Part shown: piece by piece, positions 17,369 to 25,674 of the stretch
Position numbering within the stretch: position 1 is the first letter of the stretch
Layout of the letters: each line of letters starts with the position of its first letter
DNA from: Dyadobacter sp. CY345
GTDB lineage: Bacteria; Bacteroidota; Bacteroidia; Cytophagales; Spirosomataceae
Length of the DNA: 64,000 nt
Direction of reading: 5' to 3'
Assembly (NCBI RefSeq): GCF_021502725.1
Contig: NZ_JAKFFS010000004.1
Location: 248,001-312,000 of the forward strand
Program-made: the position numbers and the translations under genes
The notes under the pieces: model-generated
Told to the model about the DNA's origin: nothing
The model's database searches: none
What the model saw: the letters and a program-made list of their open reading frames with translations, nothing else

Positions 17369-18057
17369 TTATTGGAATCTTGTTTCTTTTTGTGGTCTCA
17401 CAGGAAGCCAAAGCACAGGGACAAGGATATGTTCGGCGACATCTGGAATATTACGACGATAAACCGATTCACTACGGGATTTTATTTGCAGTTCCTTTTA
17501 CGAGATATAATTTCCGGCATAGTGAGCCCAGCGGCTCTCCAACAGCAAGCGACTCGGCTTATCTGATTCAGTCGCCGATGAAAGGGGCGTTCCGTATGGG
17601 TTTTACGATTAATGCGTATTTAAATGAGCGGTTTGATATCCGGACCACACCGTCCGTTTCGCTATACGAAAGAGAATTGAAATACAGCTATCCAAATAGT
17701 CCTGATAAAATAAATAAAAGGGAATCGACCTGGCTTGAAATTCCCTTGCTTGTGAAATATAAATCCAAGAGAAGGGTTAATACCAGAATGTATATGATTG
17801 CCGGCGTGACGATGGGAATTGAAACCAATGTGAAACGAAGCAGAGGCGGTGGAACTAGTAATGGAAGGATTGATACCCAAACTTCCGATTTTACACTGGA
17901 CTATGGAGTTGGTTACGAACGGTTTTTCGAGTTTTTCAAATTTGCACCTGAATTACGCTTTTCTCACGGATTGAAAAATGTTTTTCAAGGGTCATCCAAT
18001 ACAGGTATAAGCAGATTGACATCACATACAGTGACATTATACCTGAATTTTGAATAA
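17317..18057 (+). CDS. porT: PorT-family outer-membrane protein of the T9SS
   Basis: A 246-residue protein with a signal peptide (VIIGILFLFVVSQEAKAQ). PorT/SprT features visible include HYGILFAVPFTRYNF, a run FDIRTTPSVSLYERELKY, the diagnostic ESTWLEIPLLVKYKSKR and the near-terminal FFKFAPELRFSHGLKNVF, followed by a terminal barrel strand. PorT is an outer-membrane barrel needed for type IX secretion in Porphyromonas and Flavobacterium. The start lies 52 bases inside ubiE in another frame; a later start would remove part of the signal region. Pairing with ubiE is, to my recollection, common in the phylum. Confidence 0.8.
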   Translation: MHTINLRDLLHLHRTKVIIGILFLFVVSQEAKAQGQGYVRRHLEYYDDKPIHYGILFAVPFTRYNFRHSEPSGSPTASDSAYLIQSPMKGAFRMGFTINAYLNERFDIRTTPSVSLYERELKYSYPNSPDKINKRESTWLEIPLLVKYKSKRRVNTRMYMIAGVTMGIETNVKRSRGGGTSNGRIDTQTSDFTLDYGVGYERFFEFFKFAPELRFSHGLKNVFQGSSNTGISRLTSHTVTLYLNFE

Positions 18058-18114
18058 TATAATTTCTGATTATCAGTTGTTTAGAAATTATTATTGAAAT
18101 TTTTTAAGCGATAA

Positions 18115-18146
18115 TTTGGATAAAGAAAATCAGTCGTGCATATTTG
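18115..18146 (+). promoter_or_regulatory. Probable promoter of the tRNA-Val pair
   Basis: TTTG at 18115-18118 and CATATTTG at 18139-18146 with a 20-base spacer. One base departs from TAnnTTTG. Position, about 22 bases before the first tRNA, supports it. Confidence 0.6.
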
Positions 18147-18168
18147 CACTCCCGAATGACGACAAGAG

Positions 18169-18243
18169 GGGCTCTTAGCTCAGTTGGTTCAGAGCACCTG
18201 CCTTACAAGCAGGGGGTCGCTGGTTCGAATCCAGCAGGGCCCA
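18169..18243 (+). tRNA. tRNA-Val (anticodon TAC), copy 1
   Basis: Acceptor GGGCTCT pairs with AGGGCCC, discriminator A at 18243. Anticodon loop CTTACAA between CCTGC and GCAGG gives TAC. T-arm GCTGG-TTCGAAT-CCAGC. No encoded CCA. A hairpin terminator follows. Confidence 0.96.
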
Positions 18244-18250
18244 CAAAAAA

Positions 18251-18278
18251 AGTGAGTTAGTAATAACTCGCTTTTTTT
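18251..18278 (+). terminator. Terminator after tRNA-Val copy 1
   Basis: Stem agtgagtta / taactcgct (9 bp, one G-U pair), loop gtaa, followed by seven T. It is closely related to the hairpin after copy 2. Confidence 0.85.
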
Positions 18279-18327
18279 AATCTTTTTCTGAAAGTAGAAA
18301 AAGTATTGTTATTTGAAAATCCCGAGA

Positions 18328-18402
18328 GGGCTCTTAGCTCAGTTGGTTCAGAGCACCTGCCTTACAAGCAGGGGGTCGCTGGTTCGAATCCAGCAGGGCC
18401 CA
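18328..18402 (+). tRNA. tRNA-Val (anticodon TAC), copy 2
   Basis: Sequence identical to copy 1 over all 75 bases by eye, starting 159 bases later, with its own terminator. The tandem arrangement indicates a local duplication. Confidence 0.96.
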
Positions 18403-18408
18403 CAAAAA

Positions 18409-18437
18409 AGCGAGTTAGCAATAACTCGCTTTTTTTG
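18409..18437 (+). terminator. Terminator after tRNA-Val copy 2
   Basis: Stem agcgagtta / taactcgct (9 bp, fully Watson-Crick), loop gcaa, followed by a run of seven T. Confidence 0.87.
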
Positions 18438-18462
18438 CTTTAGACGCATTTTCGTTTTCAAA

Positions 18463-19590
18463 TTAAAGATCAAGTACAAATTGATCAGCCAAAGTTGTAG
18501 TCATCTCAATGTCTGGCAATTCTTCGTGCGGAATGGTATAGTATTTTCCGGACAGTGTCAGTTTTCCATTTGTTTTTTTGATCGCTATTTTAAGGAATCC
18601 ATGTTTGTTGTCAGCATAACTTTCCAGATTAACCCCTTCAAATAATTTTGAATCAGTAAAAAAGCGCGGATCACTAAGTTGTGCGACTGGATGCAATTCA
18701 TCATACCCGCCGGCGCCGGCGACGATAAAGGGAACCACTTTTCCATTTTTATATTTTTTAGCGAACCGCTGATAATTGTGGACATGACCGCTGAAAACAA
18801 TATCAGGCAAAACACCAGTTTCTTCAAAAGCTTCTTCCAGAAATTCGATCATCGGAATGCTGGAACCATGATTAATATCTGCTGAATAAGGTGCGTGATG
18901 CAAAGCCACGATCAATGCTTTTTCCGATTGTTCCAGGGCAGCGGCTTTTAACTCTTCCTTGAACCATCTTCTTTGATCCGGTGTAACCACACCAAATTTT
19001 GGAACATTGCTATGCAGTCCGATAATATTGGCCAAAGGTGTTTTTAGTGTCCAGTAAATATTCGGTTGAATCATACTTTTCCGCTCCACACCGCGTCCGA
19101 AGGTAATAGGTCTGCGTTCCGTATCACAAAAAACGGCTTTGAATGCGTCCAGACTTTTATATGGTTTCACAGCGTTGGGATTTACATCACTATCGTGATT
19201 TCCGGCAATGGCGAAAATCGGGCCCGGATATTTTTGATAAGGCTCAAAAAATTGGGTGGAGTATTTGTCAGCTTCGCCAAAAGTATAAACAACGTCTCCT
19301 AAATGATACAAAAACTGAGGTTTTTCGTCTTCATCGCTTTCATATTGCTTAGCCATTGCCGCCGCTACAAAATGTTGAAAAGCCGGATTTCCAATGCTTC
19401 CGGTATCTCCGAACATGTGAAAAACCGTTGTGTCTTCATTGACTTCGGGTGAAATTTGCTGCAATGATAAATGATATGGATACTGGCCGGTCGGTGCAGG
19501 CAAAGGCTGAAATTTATAGGTATCGTCCGGTTGGTCTTTTTTGATAACTGGTACCGAGTATTTTGAAGGATTCGTAGGAGTCATGTTCAC
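18463..19590 (-). CDS. Calcineurin-like metallophosphoesterase
   Basis: A 375-residue protein with the metal-binding motifs of the calcineurin-like superfamily in order: FHMFGDTGSIG, YHLGDVVYTFGE, IAGNHDSDVNP, ALHHAPYS and FSGHVHNYQRF. The last motif resembles purple acid phosphatase-like enzymes. No clear signal peptide is present, so it is probably cytoplasmic. The start could be the ATG at 19590 or the one two codons later. The substrate cannot be told from sequence. It converges on the tRNA-Val pair. Confidence 0.88.
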   Translation of the reverse strand: MNMTPTNPSKYSVPVIKKDQPDDTYKFQPLPAPTGQYPYHLSLQQISPEVNEDTTVFHMFGDTGSIGNPAFQHFVAAAMAKQYESDEDEKPQFLYHLGDVVYTFGEADKYSTQFFEPYQKYPGPIFAIAGNHDSDVNPNAVKPYKSLDAFKAVFCDTERRPITFGRGVERKSMIQPNIYWTLKTPLANIIGLHSNVPKFGVVTPDQRRWFKEELKAAALEQSEKALIVALHHAPYSADINHGSSIPMIEFLEEAFEETGVLPDIVFSGHVHNYQRFAKKYKNGKVVPFIVAGAGGYDELHPVAQLSDPRFFTDSKLFEGVNLESYADNKHGFLKIAIKKTNGKLTLSGKYYTIPHEELPDIEMTTTLADQFVLDL

Positions 19591-19771
19591 AAGTTATAAC
19601 AAAAATTACTGCCGGGTTTTAAGATGTGATTAAGAAAATATGTTCTTTAAAACATTTTCTTACAAGCAGTGCCAAATTTCTTCAAAGATAACCTTTGAAA
19701 CTGTAATCTGTTCAATAGATAAATTGCTGCTGCTTTCTCTATCTTGCACTTAGATTTACACACACACTTCC

Positions 19772-21742
19772 ATGAAACAGATTGTCAAAGGCATAACTGC
19801 TTTGCGCAATGCTTTGCAGCTTCTTCAAAACATGGGTTTCCGCTATGTGGTATTCAAACTATGGTTTGAATTTCAGAGAACTACTGGTATATTAAAGATC
19901 CGCTTTCCCGTAAATCCGAAAGAGAAAACTTTTATTTCTTTAAAAGAATGGCAGAATCTGTCTGTCAAATTTTTTCTGCCGAAAGCCTCAGATATTAAAG
20001 AATTTCATCCCGATTTAAAAGTACTCGCGAGCCGGGTTAAAGCCTTTCAGCGTAATAAAATTTTATTTTTTTCTTCAAAATGTTATGTCGTTGAAGATTG
20101 GCTGACAAATCCTGAAAATGGATTTCAGTATGACATTTCTAAACACTGGGCGGAAATTCCTGATTTTTCAACCGATTCAGGAGATATCAAATATGTCTGG
20201 GAAAAATCGCGATTTACATTTTTGTACGACTTGATTAGGTATGATTATCATTTTGGAAAGGATCAGTCTAAAACTGTTTTTAAGGAAATAAATAACTGGA
20301 TCGATTCAAATCCAGTCAATCAGGGCCCCAACTGGAAATGCGGACAGGAAATTACATTGAGAGTTTTGAACTGGACTTTTGCTTTACATTATTACAAAAA
20401 GTCATCTTCATTAAATGATCAGCTTTTTTCAAAAATCATCAACAGCGTTTATCAACAAATGCGGCGTGTGGCCGAAAATATTAACTTTTCCCGTATCGCT
20501 GTCCGAAATAATCATGCCCTGACGGAAACGCTGGGTTTGTATCTTATCGGGCTTCTATATCCATTTTTTTCAGAAAGTAAGATCTGGAAGAAAAATGGGA
20601 AGCAATGGTTTGAAGAGGAAATTACCTATCAGATATATGACGATGGAACGTTTCTTCAATTCTCAATGAATTATCATCGGGTCGTTGTTCAGCTGCTGAC
20701 CTGGGGAATTCAACTGGCGCATCTAAATCATGAAATTTGGAATCCTGTTGTATATGACCGTGCCCGGAAATCTTTACATTTTCTCAAAACTTGCCAGGAC
20801 AGTAAATCCGGACACTTACCCAACTATGGAAATAACGATGGAGCTTTATTCTTTCCTTTATCAGATTGCGATTTTCGGGATTTTCGGCCGCAGCTGTTGG
20901 CATTGGGAAACTTGCTTGGAGAAAAATTAAACTATGGAACAGGTCCCTGGCAGGAAGAAAGTGCATGGCTTGAAATTCCTGATCGTGTCGGCAAATCAGA
21001 AATTGAACCGAAGAATATTCAATATTACTCGTTTTCAAAAGGAGGTTATTATGTTCTAAAAGATCACGGGACCATTACTTTTCTCCGCTGTGGAAGTTAC
21101 CAAAACCGCCCTTTTCAGTCAGATAATCTGCATCTTGACATTTGGACCGACGGAAAAAATATACTTCGGGACGCAGGTTCTTTTAGATACAGTACAGAAA
21201 AAAAATGGACAAACTATTTTTCCGGAACTGCCTCTCATAATACGGTTATGCTAGGGGATTTTGACCAAATGAGAAAAGGCGACCGATTTATCTGGTATGA
21301 TTGGATCCGGAAAAGCGATGGATTTTGGAAAGTTGAAGAGGATAAAACAGTTTTTGAGGGCTGGTTTATTGGTTTTAAAGAATTGGGTGAAAAGATTATT
21401 CACAGGCGCAAGGTTTCCAAATCATTCAGTTCTGCGCATTGGACTGTGGAAGACTGGATTGAGAATGCACCAGAGCATCTTGTAATGTCTCAAATCTGGC
21501 ATCCGTCAGATGATTTTTTTGAAACTTTCGATATTGCAGCAAATCTTAAAAACGGTGAGAAAATAAAATTAACAAAAACGAAGGGATGGCATGCCAATAG
21601 TTATGGAGAAAAAAAGTCTGCGTATCGGATCGTTTTCAACACTACCGAAAGATATATAAAAACAGAAATTGGTGTAAAAATTAAAACTGAAAGCCAAAAT
21701 GCGTATTCTTTTGATACATCAGTTTTTCCTGGAAGATCATGA
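19772..21742 (+). CDS. Heparinase II/III-family protein
   Basis: A 656-residue protein with an N-terminal alpha/alpha toroid part (e.g. WTFALHYYKKSS, RNNHALTETLGLYLIGL, FSMNYHRVVVQL) and a C-terminal beta-sandwich heparinase II/III-like part (FRCGSYQNRPFQSDNLHLD-like residues; DAGSFRYSTEKKWTNYFSG; ASHNTVMLGDFDQM). The family contains polysaccharide lyases, and members inside glycosyltransferase clusters often modify exopolysaccharide. The N-terminus lacks an obvious signal peptide. The next gene, a glycosyltransferase, begins 44 bases before this gene ends, supporting a joint role in surface polysaccharide. The specific substrate is unknown. Confidence 0.85.
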   Translation: MKQIVKGITALRNALQLLQNMGFRYVVFKLWFEFQRTTGILKIRFPVNPKEKTFISLKEWQNLSVKFFLPKASDIKEFHPDLKVLASRVKAFQRNKILFFSSKCYVVEDWLTNPENGFQYDISKHWAEIPDFSTDSGDIKYVWEKSRFTFLYDLIRYDYHFGKDQSKTVFKEINNWIDSNPVNQGPNWKCGQEITLRVLNWTFALHYYKKSSSLNDQLFSKIINSVYQQMRRVAENINFSRIAVRNNHALTETLGLYLIGLLYPFFSESKIWKKNGKQWFEEEITYQIYDDGTFLQFSMNYHRVVVQLLTWGIQLAHLNHEIWNPVVYDRARKSLHFLKTCQDSKSGHLPNYGNNDGALFFPLSDCDFRDFRPQLLALGNLLGEKLNYGTGPWQEESAWLEIPDRVGKSEIEPKNIQYYSFSKGGYYVLKDHGTITFLRCGSYQNRPFQSDNLHLDIWTDGKNILRDAGSFRYSTEKKWTNYFSGTASHNTVMLGDFDQMRKGDRFIWYDWIRKSDGFWKVEEDKTVFEGWFIGFKELGEKIIHRRKVSKSFSSAHWTVEDWIENAPEHLVMSQIWHPSDDFFETFDIAANLKNGEKIKLTKTKGWHANSYGEKKSAYRIVFNTTERYIKTEIGVKIKTESQNAYSFDTSVFPGRS

Positions 21743-22922
21743 GGGAGGCGGATCGCGTTGGAATGAAATAGGCAGGATCTGGAAAGAGAATGACCACGAT
21801 GTGACTGTGCTCGCAGGAATGACGCATTATATGGGAATCGCTAAAAATCGTCATAACAGGAAATTCTTCCATATATCTGAAAATTGTAACGGAGTTCAGG
21901 TAATTCGCTGTTTCGCCGGTGGTAATTTCAAAAGTATAGCGGGGCGAATAATCTCTTTCTTTTCATTTGCACTAACCGCAATTTTAGGTGGTTTGTTTTA
22001 TGCAAAAGAGAATTACGATGTCATTATTGTTTCTTCACCTCCGCTGTTCGTTGGGATATCAGGCTTGTTTCTGAGCTTGTGGAAAAATATTCCTTTCATT
22101 TTTGAAGTGAGAGATTTGTGGCCGGAATCTGCCATTGATCTTGGTATTCTAAAAAATAAAAATCTGATACGTCTGACGTTTTGGTTTGAATCTTATCTGT
22201 ATAAAAAAGCAAAACTGATCAATGTTCTGACACCGGCTTTTGGGGAATCTTTGATTAAAAAGGGAGTTGATCCAAAAAAGATTATATATATCCCAAATGC
22301 AGCAGACTTTCCAAATGCTGAAAAAGCTCTCTCGACATTTGATCATGCACAGTTCCGACAACAACATCAATTGCAGGATAAGTTTATAATCACTTATGTC
22401 GGAGCACATGGTATTGCCAATCATTTGATTCAAATACTTGATACTGCTGACTTACTAACAGATACCAACGTCATCTTTCTGCTTATCGGAGACGGAGCGC
22501 AAAAACAGTATCTGATTAAAGAAGCGGAAAAACGTAATCTTAGGAATGTTCGGTTTATTGATTCGGTTTCAAAGTTCGAAGTCTTCAATTACATTCACGC
22601 ATCGGATATGGGCACTTCGGTTTTAAAGAAAACGAATACCTTTAAAACAATTTATTCAAATAAAACCTTCGATTACTTTTCCTGTAAAAAGCCAGTGCTC
22701 ATGGCAATCGATGGTATTTCAAGAAAATTAGTAGAAGAAGCCAATGCAGGTGTTTTTATAGAGCCAGAGAATCCGGCGGATTTCGCCCGAAAGATTCGTT
22801 TTTATATTGATAATCCATTGCTTCTCACAGATCAAGGTGAAAATGGATATCGGTATGCTAAAAATCATTTTGATCGGGAAGTTCTGGCTATCCGGTATTT
22901 GAATTATATTCGGGACTTATGA
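21699..22922 (+). CDS. Glycosyltransferase family 4 (WbuB-like)
   Basis: A 407-residue GT-B glycosyltransferase. The N-terminus MRILLIHQFFLEDHEGGGSR matches WbuB-type enzymes, with FIFEVRDLWPESAIDLG and the NDP-sugar-binding region KFIITYVGAHGIANHL and IGDGAQKQYLI. The C-terminal domain contains KTIYSNKTFDYFSCKKPVLM. It would add a sugar, probably an N-acetylfucosamine-like or similar residue in the WbuB type, to a lipid-linked glycan; that specificity is inferred. Its start lies inside the heparinase gene by 44 bases, suggesting translational coupling. Confidence 0.87.
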   Translation: MRILLIHQFFLEDHEGGGSRWNEIGRIWKENDHDVTVLAGMTHYMGIAKNRHNRKFFHISENCNGVQVIRCFAGGNFKSIAGRIISFFSFALTAILGGLFYAKENYDVIIVSSPPLFVGISGLFLSLWKNIPFIFEVRDLWPESAIDLGILKNKNLIRLTFWFESYLYKKAKLINVLTPAFGESLIKKGVDPKKIIYIPNAADFPNAEKALSTFDHAQFRQQHQLQDKFIITYVGAHGIANHLIQILDTADLLTDTNVIFLLIGDGAQKQYLIKEAEKRNLRNVRFIDSVSKFEVFNYIHASDMGTSVLKKTNTFKTIYSNKTFDYFSCKKPVLMAIDGISRKLVEEANAGVFIEPENPADFARKIRFYIDNPLLLTDQGENGYRYAKNHFDREVLAIRYLNYIRDL

Positions 22923-22961
22923 AAATTCAGATACTAAAAATCTTCGGATAACTCAATATTG

Positions 22962-23414
22962 ATGGAAAATTTTAGAAAGATCGCTATCCGCAAACGTATT
23001 GCGATGGTAGCGCATGACAATAGAAAGGTAGAGTTACTTGATTGGGCAAATTCAAATCGTGAGCTGCTCTCAAAAAATAGCTTATATGCTACCGGTACAA
23101 CCGGGAAATTACTGGAAGCTTTGCTTAATCAACCTGTTGAACTTTTGTTAAGTGGCCCGTTGGGCGGTGATCAGCAGGTTGGCTCCATGATTGCAGAGGA
23201 GAAAATTGATCTTCTGATCTTTTTCTGGGATCCTATGTCAGCCCAGCCGCACGATCCCGATGTCAAAGCATTACTGAGATTATGCGTTGTCTGGAATATT
23301 CCAGTCGCGTCGAATCGGGCGACGGCTGATTTTATTTTTACTTCTCCTTTGATGCACGAGGATTACGTTGCTGTCCAGACAGATTACAGCAAATATTTGA
23401 ATCGTGTTGTCTGA
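22962..23414 (+). CDS. mgsA: Methylglyoxal synthase
   Basis: A 150-residue protein of normal MgsA length; I take the ATG at 22962 rather than the TTG just before it. [28 protein letters not shown], the [15 protein letters not shown] phosphate-binding/catalytic loop, and [21 protein letters not shown] are the family signatures. It converts dihydroxyacetone phosphate to methylglyoxal and phosphate, bypassing lower glycolysis when phosphate is short. It follows the glycosyltransferase by about 40 bases but is functionally unrelated to it. Confidence 0.95.
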   Translation: MENFRKIAIRKRIAMVAHDNRKVELLDWANSNRELLSKNSLYATGTTGKLLEALLNQPVELLLSGPLGGDQQVGSMIAEEKIDLLIFFWDPMSAQPHDPDVKALLRLCVVWNIPVASNRATADFIFTSPLMHEDYVAVQTDYSKYLNRVV

Positions 23415-23443
23415 ACTGAAATCAAGCTATTTCGGTTTTTTTA

Positions 23444-24082
23444 ATGAATAAAAACACTTTTATGAATAACCTTGCGGATTTATTTAAGAACGAGACGGAG
23501 CGGAAAATTTATTCCTATCCGGATTATATGTTATTGATGGAACGGGTTGTGATGGAACAAAGAACAACCGGCATAAACCAGTCAGAAGAGCTTAATGACT
23601 ATACGAAGTTAAATCTGCACAGAATGCAGCGGTTGAATAAAACGGTTGTACTCAGTGAAAGTCTAAAACTGGCCATTAACCAGATTCAGTTGCCTCAAAC
23701 CTGGTATGTTTTGACGGAGGCCTGGTGTGGCGATGCCGCGCAGAATATTCCGGTACTTGCAGCCATTACCAAACTGAATCCATTGATTAACCTGCAATTG
23801 TTGCTAAGAGATGAAAATCCTGATCTGATGGATTTATATCTTACCAACGGAGGAAAATCAATTCCTAAACTGATTGCAGTTGATGGATCTTTTAACGAGA
23901 TATTCCAGTGGGGTCCACGCCCTGCAGGTGCACAGCACATGATGGAAGAATATAAAATAAATCCGGTTAAGTCTTTCAAGGAATTCGCGGAGGATATTCA
24001 CAAGTGGTATGCCGCGGATAAAACGGTGTCTGTTCAGAAAGAATTGTTGGTCATATTGGAAGGTGTTTTGATTGAGAAGTAA
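23444..24082 (+). CDS. Thioredoxin-family protein with a single active-site cysteine
   Basis: A 212-residue protein with a thioredoxin-like fold: the WYVLTEAWCGDAAQNIPVLA segment carries the active-site position as Cys-Gly-Asp-Ala, and SIPKLIAVDGSFNEIFQWGPRPA contains the cis-proline region. The second cysteine of CXXC is missing (CGDA), so it cannot form the usual intramolecular disulfide. Similar CXXA-type proteins are widespread in Bacteroidota as uncharacterised thioredoxin family members. There is no signal peptide, so it is likely cytoplasmic. A later ATG (codon 7) is an alternative start. Confidence 0.85.
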   Translation: MNKNTFMNNLADLFKNETERKIYSYPDYMLLMERVVMEQRTTGINQSEELNDYTKLNLHRMQRLNKTVVLSESLKLAINQIQLPQTWYVLTEAWCGDAAQNIPVLAAITKLNPLINLQLLLRDENPDLMDLYLTNGGKSIPKLIAVDGSFNEIFQWGPRPAGAQHMMEEYKINPVKSFKEFAEDIHKWYAADKTVSVQKELLVILEGVLIEK

Positions 24083-24101
24083 GTTTTTTGATAGTTTACT
24101 C

Positions 24102-24109
24102 TATCTTTG
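24102..24109 (+). promoter_or_regulatory. Possible -7 element upstream of nuoI-J-K
   Basis: TATCTTTG fits TAnnTTTG and lies about 64 bases before the nuoI-like start. No TTTG occurs at the expected 19-21 base spacing, so it is only a weak call. Confidence 0.35.
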
Positions 24110-24172
24110 CAATAGGCTTATTTTCGGAGTTTCCGGATGTCGTTTTGAATTGAAAATTGAGACCTGCTACTA

Positions 24173-25669
24173 TTGTCTACATACTTTAAAAATATATCAG
24201 AGGGAATCAGTACCACGTTGACGGGTATGAAACTGACGTTGCGACATTTATTTGCCGCAAAAAATCGTCGGGTTAACAATGATATCCGTACAGGCAATTT
24301 CTATGATATGCAGGATGGTCTGGTTACTATCCAATATCCGCTTGAAACAATTCCTATTCCCGATAATGGTCGCTATCGACTTCATAATGAGATAGATGAC
24401 TGTATTGTTTGTGATAAATGTGTAAAAATCTGTCCTGTTGACTGTATTGACATCGAACCGATTAAAGCTATCGAAGAAATTGGGCGCGCGTCTGATGGTT
24501 CTCCAATTCGACTTTATGCTGCGAAGTTTGATATCGATATGGCAAAGTGCTGCTACTGTGGACTTTGTACAACGGTGTGTCCCACGGAATGCCTGACCAT
24601 GACAAAAACTTTCGATTATAGCGAAGTTGATATTCGGGATATGGTCTATAATTTCGGAAACCTGACAGCTGATGAAGCGCAGGAAAAAAGAGATTTACTT
24701 GAACAATTCCAAAAAGAGAAAGAGGCATTAAAAGCGGTACAAAAATCAGGAGCTCCGTCGGAAGTTGCTGCAACAGCACCTACGGCCCGCCCGGCATTTA
24801 AGCCAACCATCAAGCCAAAACAGGAGGACGAAACGGCGAAGGAGCAACCTGCTGAAACGGAAACGGTCAGAACAAAACCTGTTTTCCAGTCGCGGAAACC
24901 AGCTCCGGTTGAAGCGAAAGTGGATAAGGAGGTAGCGGAGGATGAACCGGTTGTTGAAAAGCCAGCTGCCAAATTGCCGTTTAAACCTAGTATGAAACCA
25001 AAACCGCCGGTTTCAGAGAATATTGAATCGGCGAGTGAAGAAATAAAAGCCAAACCAGCGTTCCGTCCGACGATGAAACCGAAGGTTGAAACTTCTTCTG
25101 ACGCAGAACCAACTGCCGAAACTTCGCAAGAACCAGCTCCAAAAACTGCGTTCAGACCAACTATGAAACCCAAACCGCCGGTTTCAGACAACACGGAGTC
25201 GGTGAGTCAAGAAATAAAAAATGAGGAAGTAAAAGCCAAGCCAGCGTTTCGTCCGACGATGAAACCGAAGGTTGAAACTTCTTCTGAAACAGAATTAACT
25301 GCCGATACTTCACAGGAACCAATTGCTCCAAAACCTGCGTTCAGACCAACTATGAAGCCAAAACCACCGGTTTCAGAAAATATTGAATCGACGAGTGAAG
25401 AAGTCAAAAATGAGGAAGTAAAGGCCAAACCAGCGTTTCGTCCGACGATGAAACCGAAGGTGGAAACTTCTTCTGAAACAGAACCGACTAACGAAACTTC
25501 GCAAGAACCAGCTCCGAAACCTGCGTTCAGACCAACTATGAAACCCAAACCGCCGGTTTCAGACAACACGGAATCGGTGAGTCAAGAAATAAAAAATGAG
25601 GAAGTAAAAGCCAAGCCAGCGTTTCGTCCGACGATGAAACCGAAACCGAAATCACCTGATCAGGAATAA
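24173..25669 (+). CDS. nuoI: NuoI-like ferredoxin subunit of complex I with a long repetitive Pro/Lys tail
   Basis: A 498-residue protein, against about 150-200 for usual NuoI. Residues 1-165 are a NuoI ferredoxin: GISTTLTGMKLTLRHLF membrane-associated start, then two 4Fe-4S motifs, C77-C80-C83-C87 and C126/127-C129-C132-C136, each followed by proline. A charged helix follows (166-195), then about 300 residues with nine units of the form PAFRPTMKPK separated by alternating spacers beginning VETSS or PPVS. The start is the TTG at 24173, since MSTYFKNISEG matches the family and the next Met is codon 19. nuoJ begins 5 bases after the stop. Confidence 0.9.
   Translation: MSTYFKNISEGISTTLTGMKLTLRHLFAAKNRRVNNDIRTGNFYDMQDGLVTIQYPLETIPIPDNGRYRLHNEIDDCIVCDKCVKICPVDCIDIEPIKAIEEIGRASDGSPIRLYAAKFDIDMAKCCYCGLCTTVCPTECLTMTKTFDYSEVDIRDMVYNFGNLTADEAQEKRDLLEQFQKEKEALKAVQKSGAPSEVAATAPTARPAFKPTIKPKQEDETAKEQPAETETVRTKPVFQSRKPAPVEAKVDKEVAEDEPVVEKPAAKLPFKPSMKPKPPVSENIESASEEIKAKPAFRPTMKPKVETSSDAEPTAETSQEPAPKTAFRPTMKPKPPVSDNTESVSQEIKNEEVKAKPAFRPTMKPKVETSSETELTADTSQEPIAPKPAFRPTMKPKPPVSENIESTSEEVKNEEVKAKPAFRPTMKPKVETSSETEPTNETSQEPAPKPAFRPTMKPKPPVSDNTESVSQEIKNEEVKAKPAFRPTMKPKPKSPDQE
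24791..25663 (+). repeat. In-frame tandem repeats coding the NuoI tail
   Basis: About nine copies of a unit whose core encodes PAFRPTMKPK, the first two being more divergent (PAFKPTIKPK, PFKPSMKPK). Later copies alternate between two spacer types, so the higher-order period is about 200 bases and the last two periods are nearly identical at DNA level (e.g. 25141-25260 versus 25501-25640). This implies recent duplication or homogenisation. The minus-strand open frames here are shadows. Confidence 0.9.
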
Positions 25670-25674
25670 TTTAC

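Noticed and set aside
24646..25569. Minus-strand frames with repeated GFIVGLNAGF-type sequence
   Set aside because: They are the complement of the in-frame repeats of the NuoI tail and have no family features.
24791..25663. Possible CRISPR array because of regular repeats
   Set aside because: Repeats keep the reading frame, spacers are repeated themselves, and repeat length is not constant as in CRISPR; no cas genes are near.
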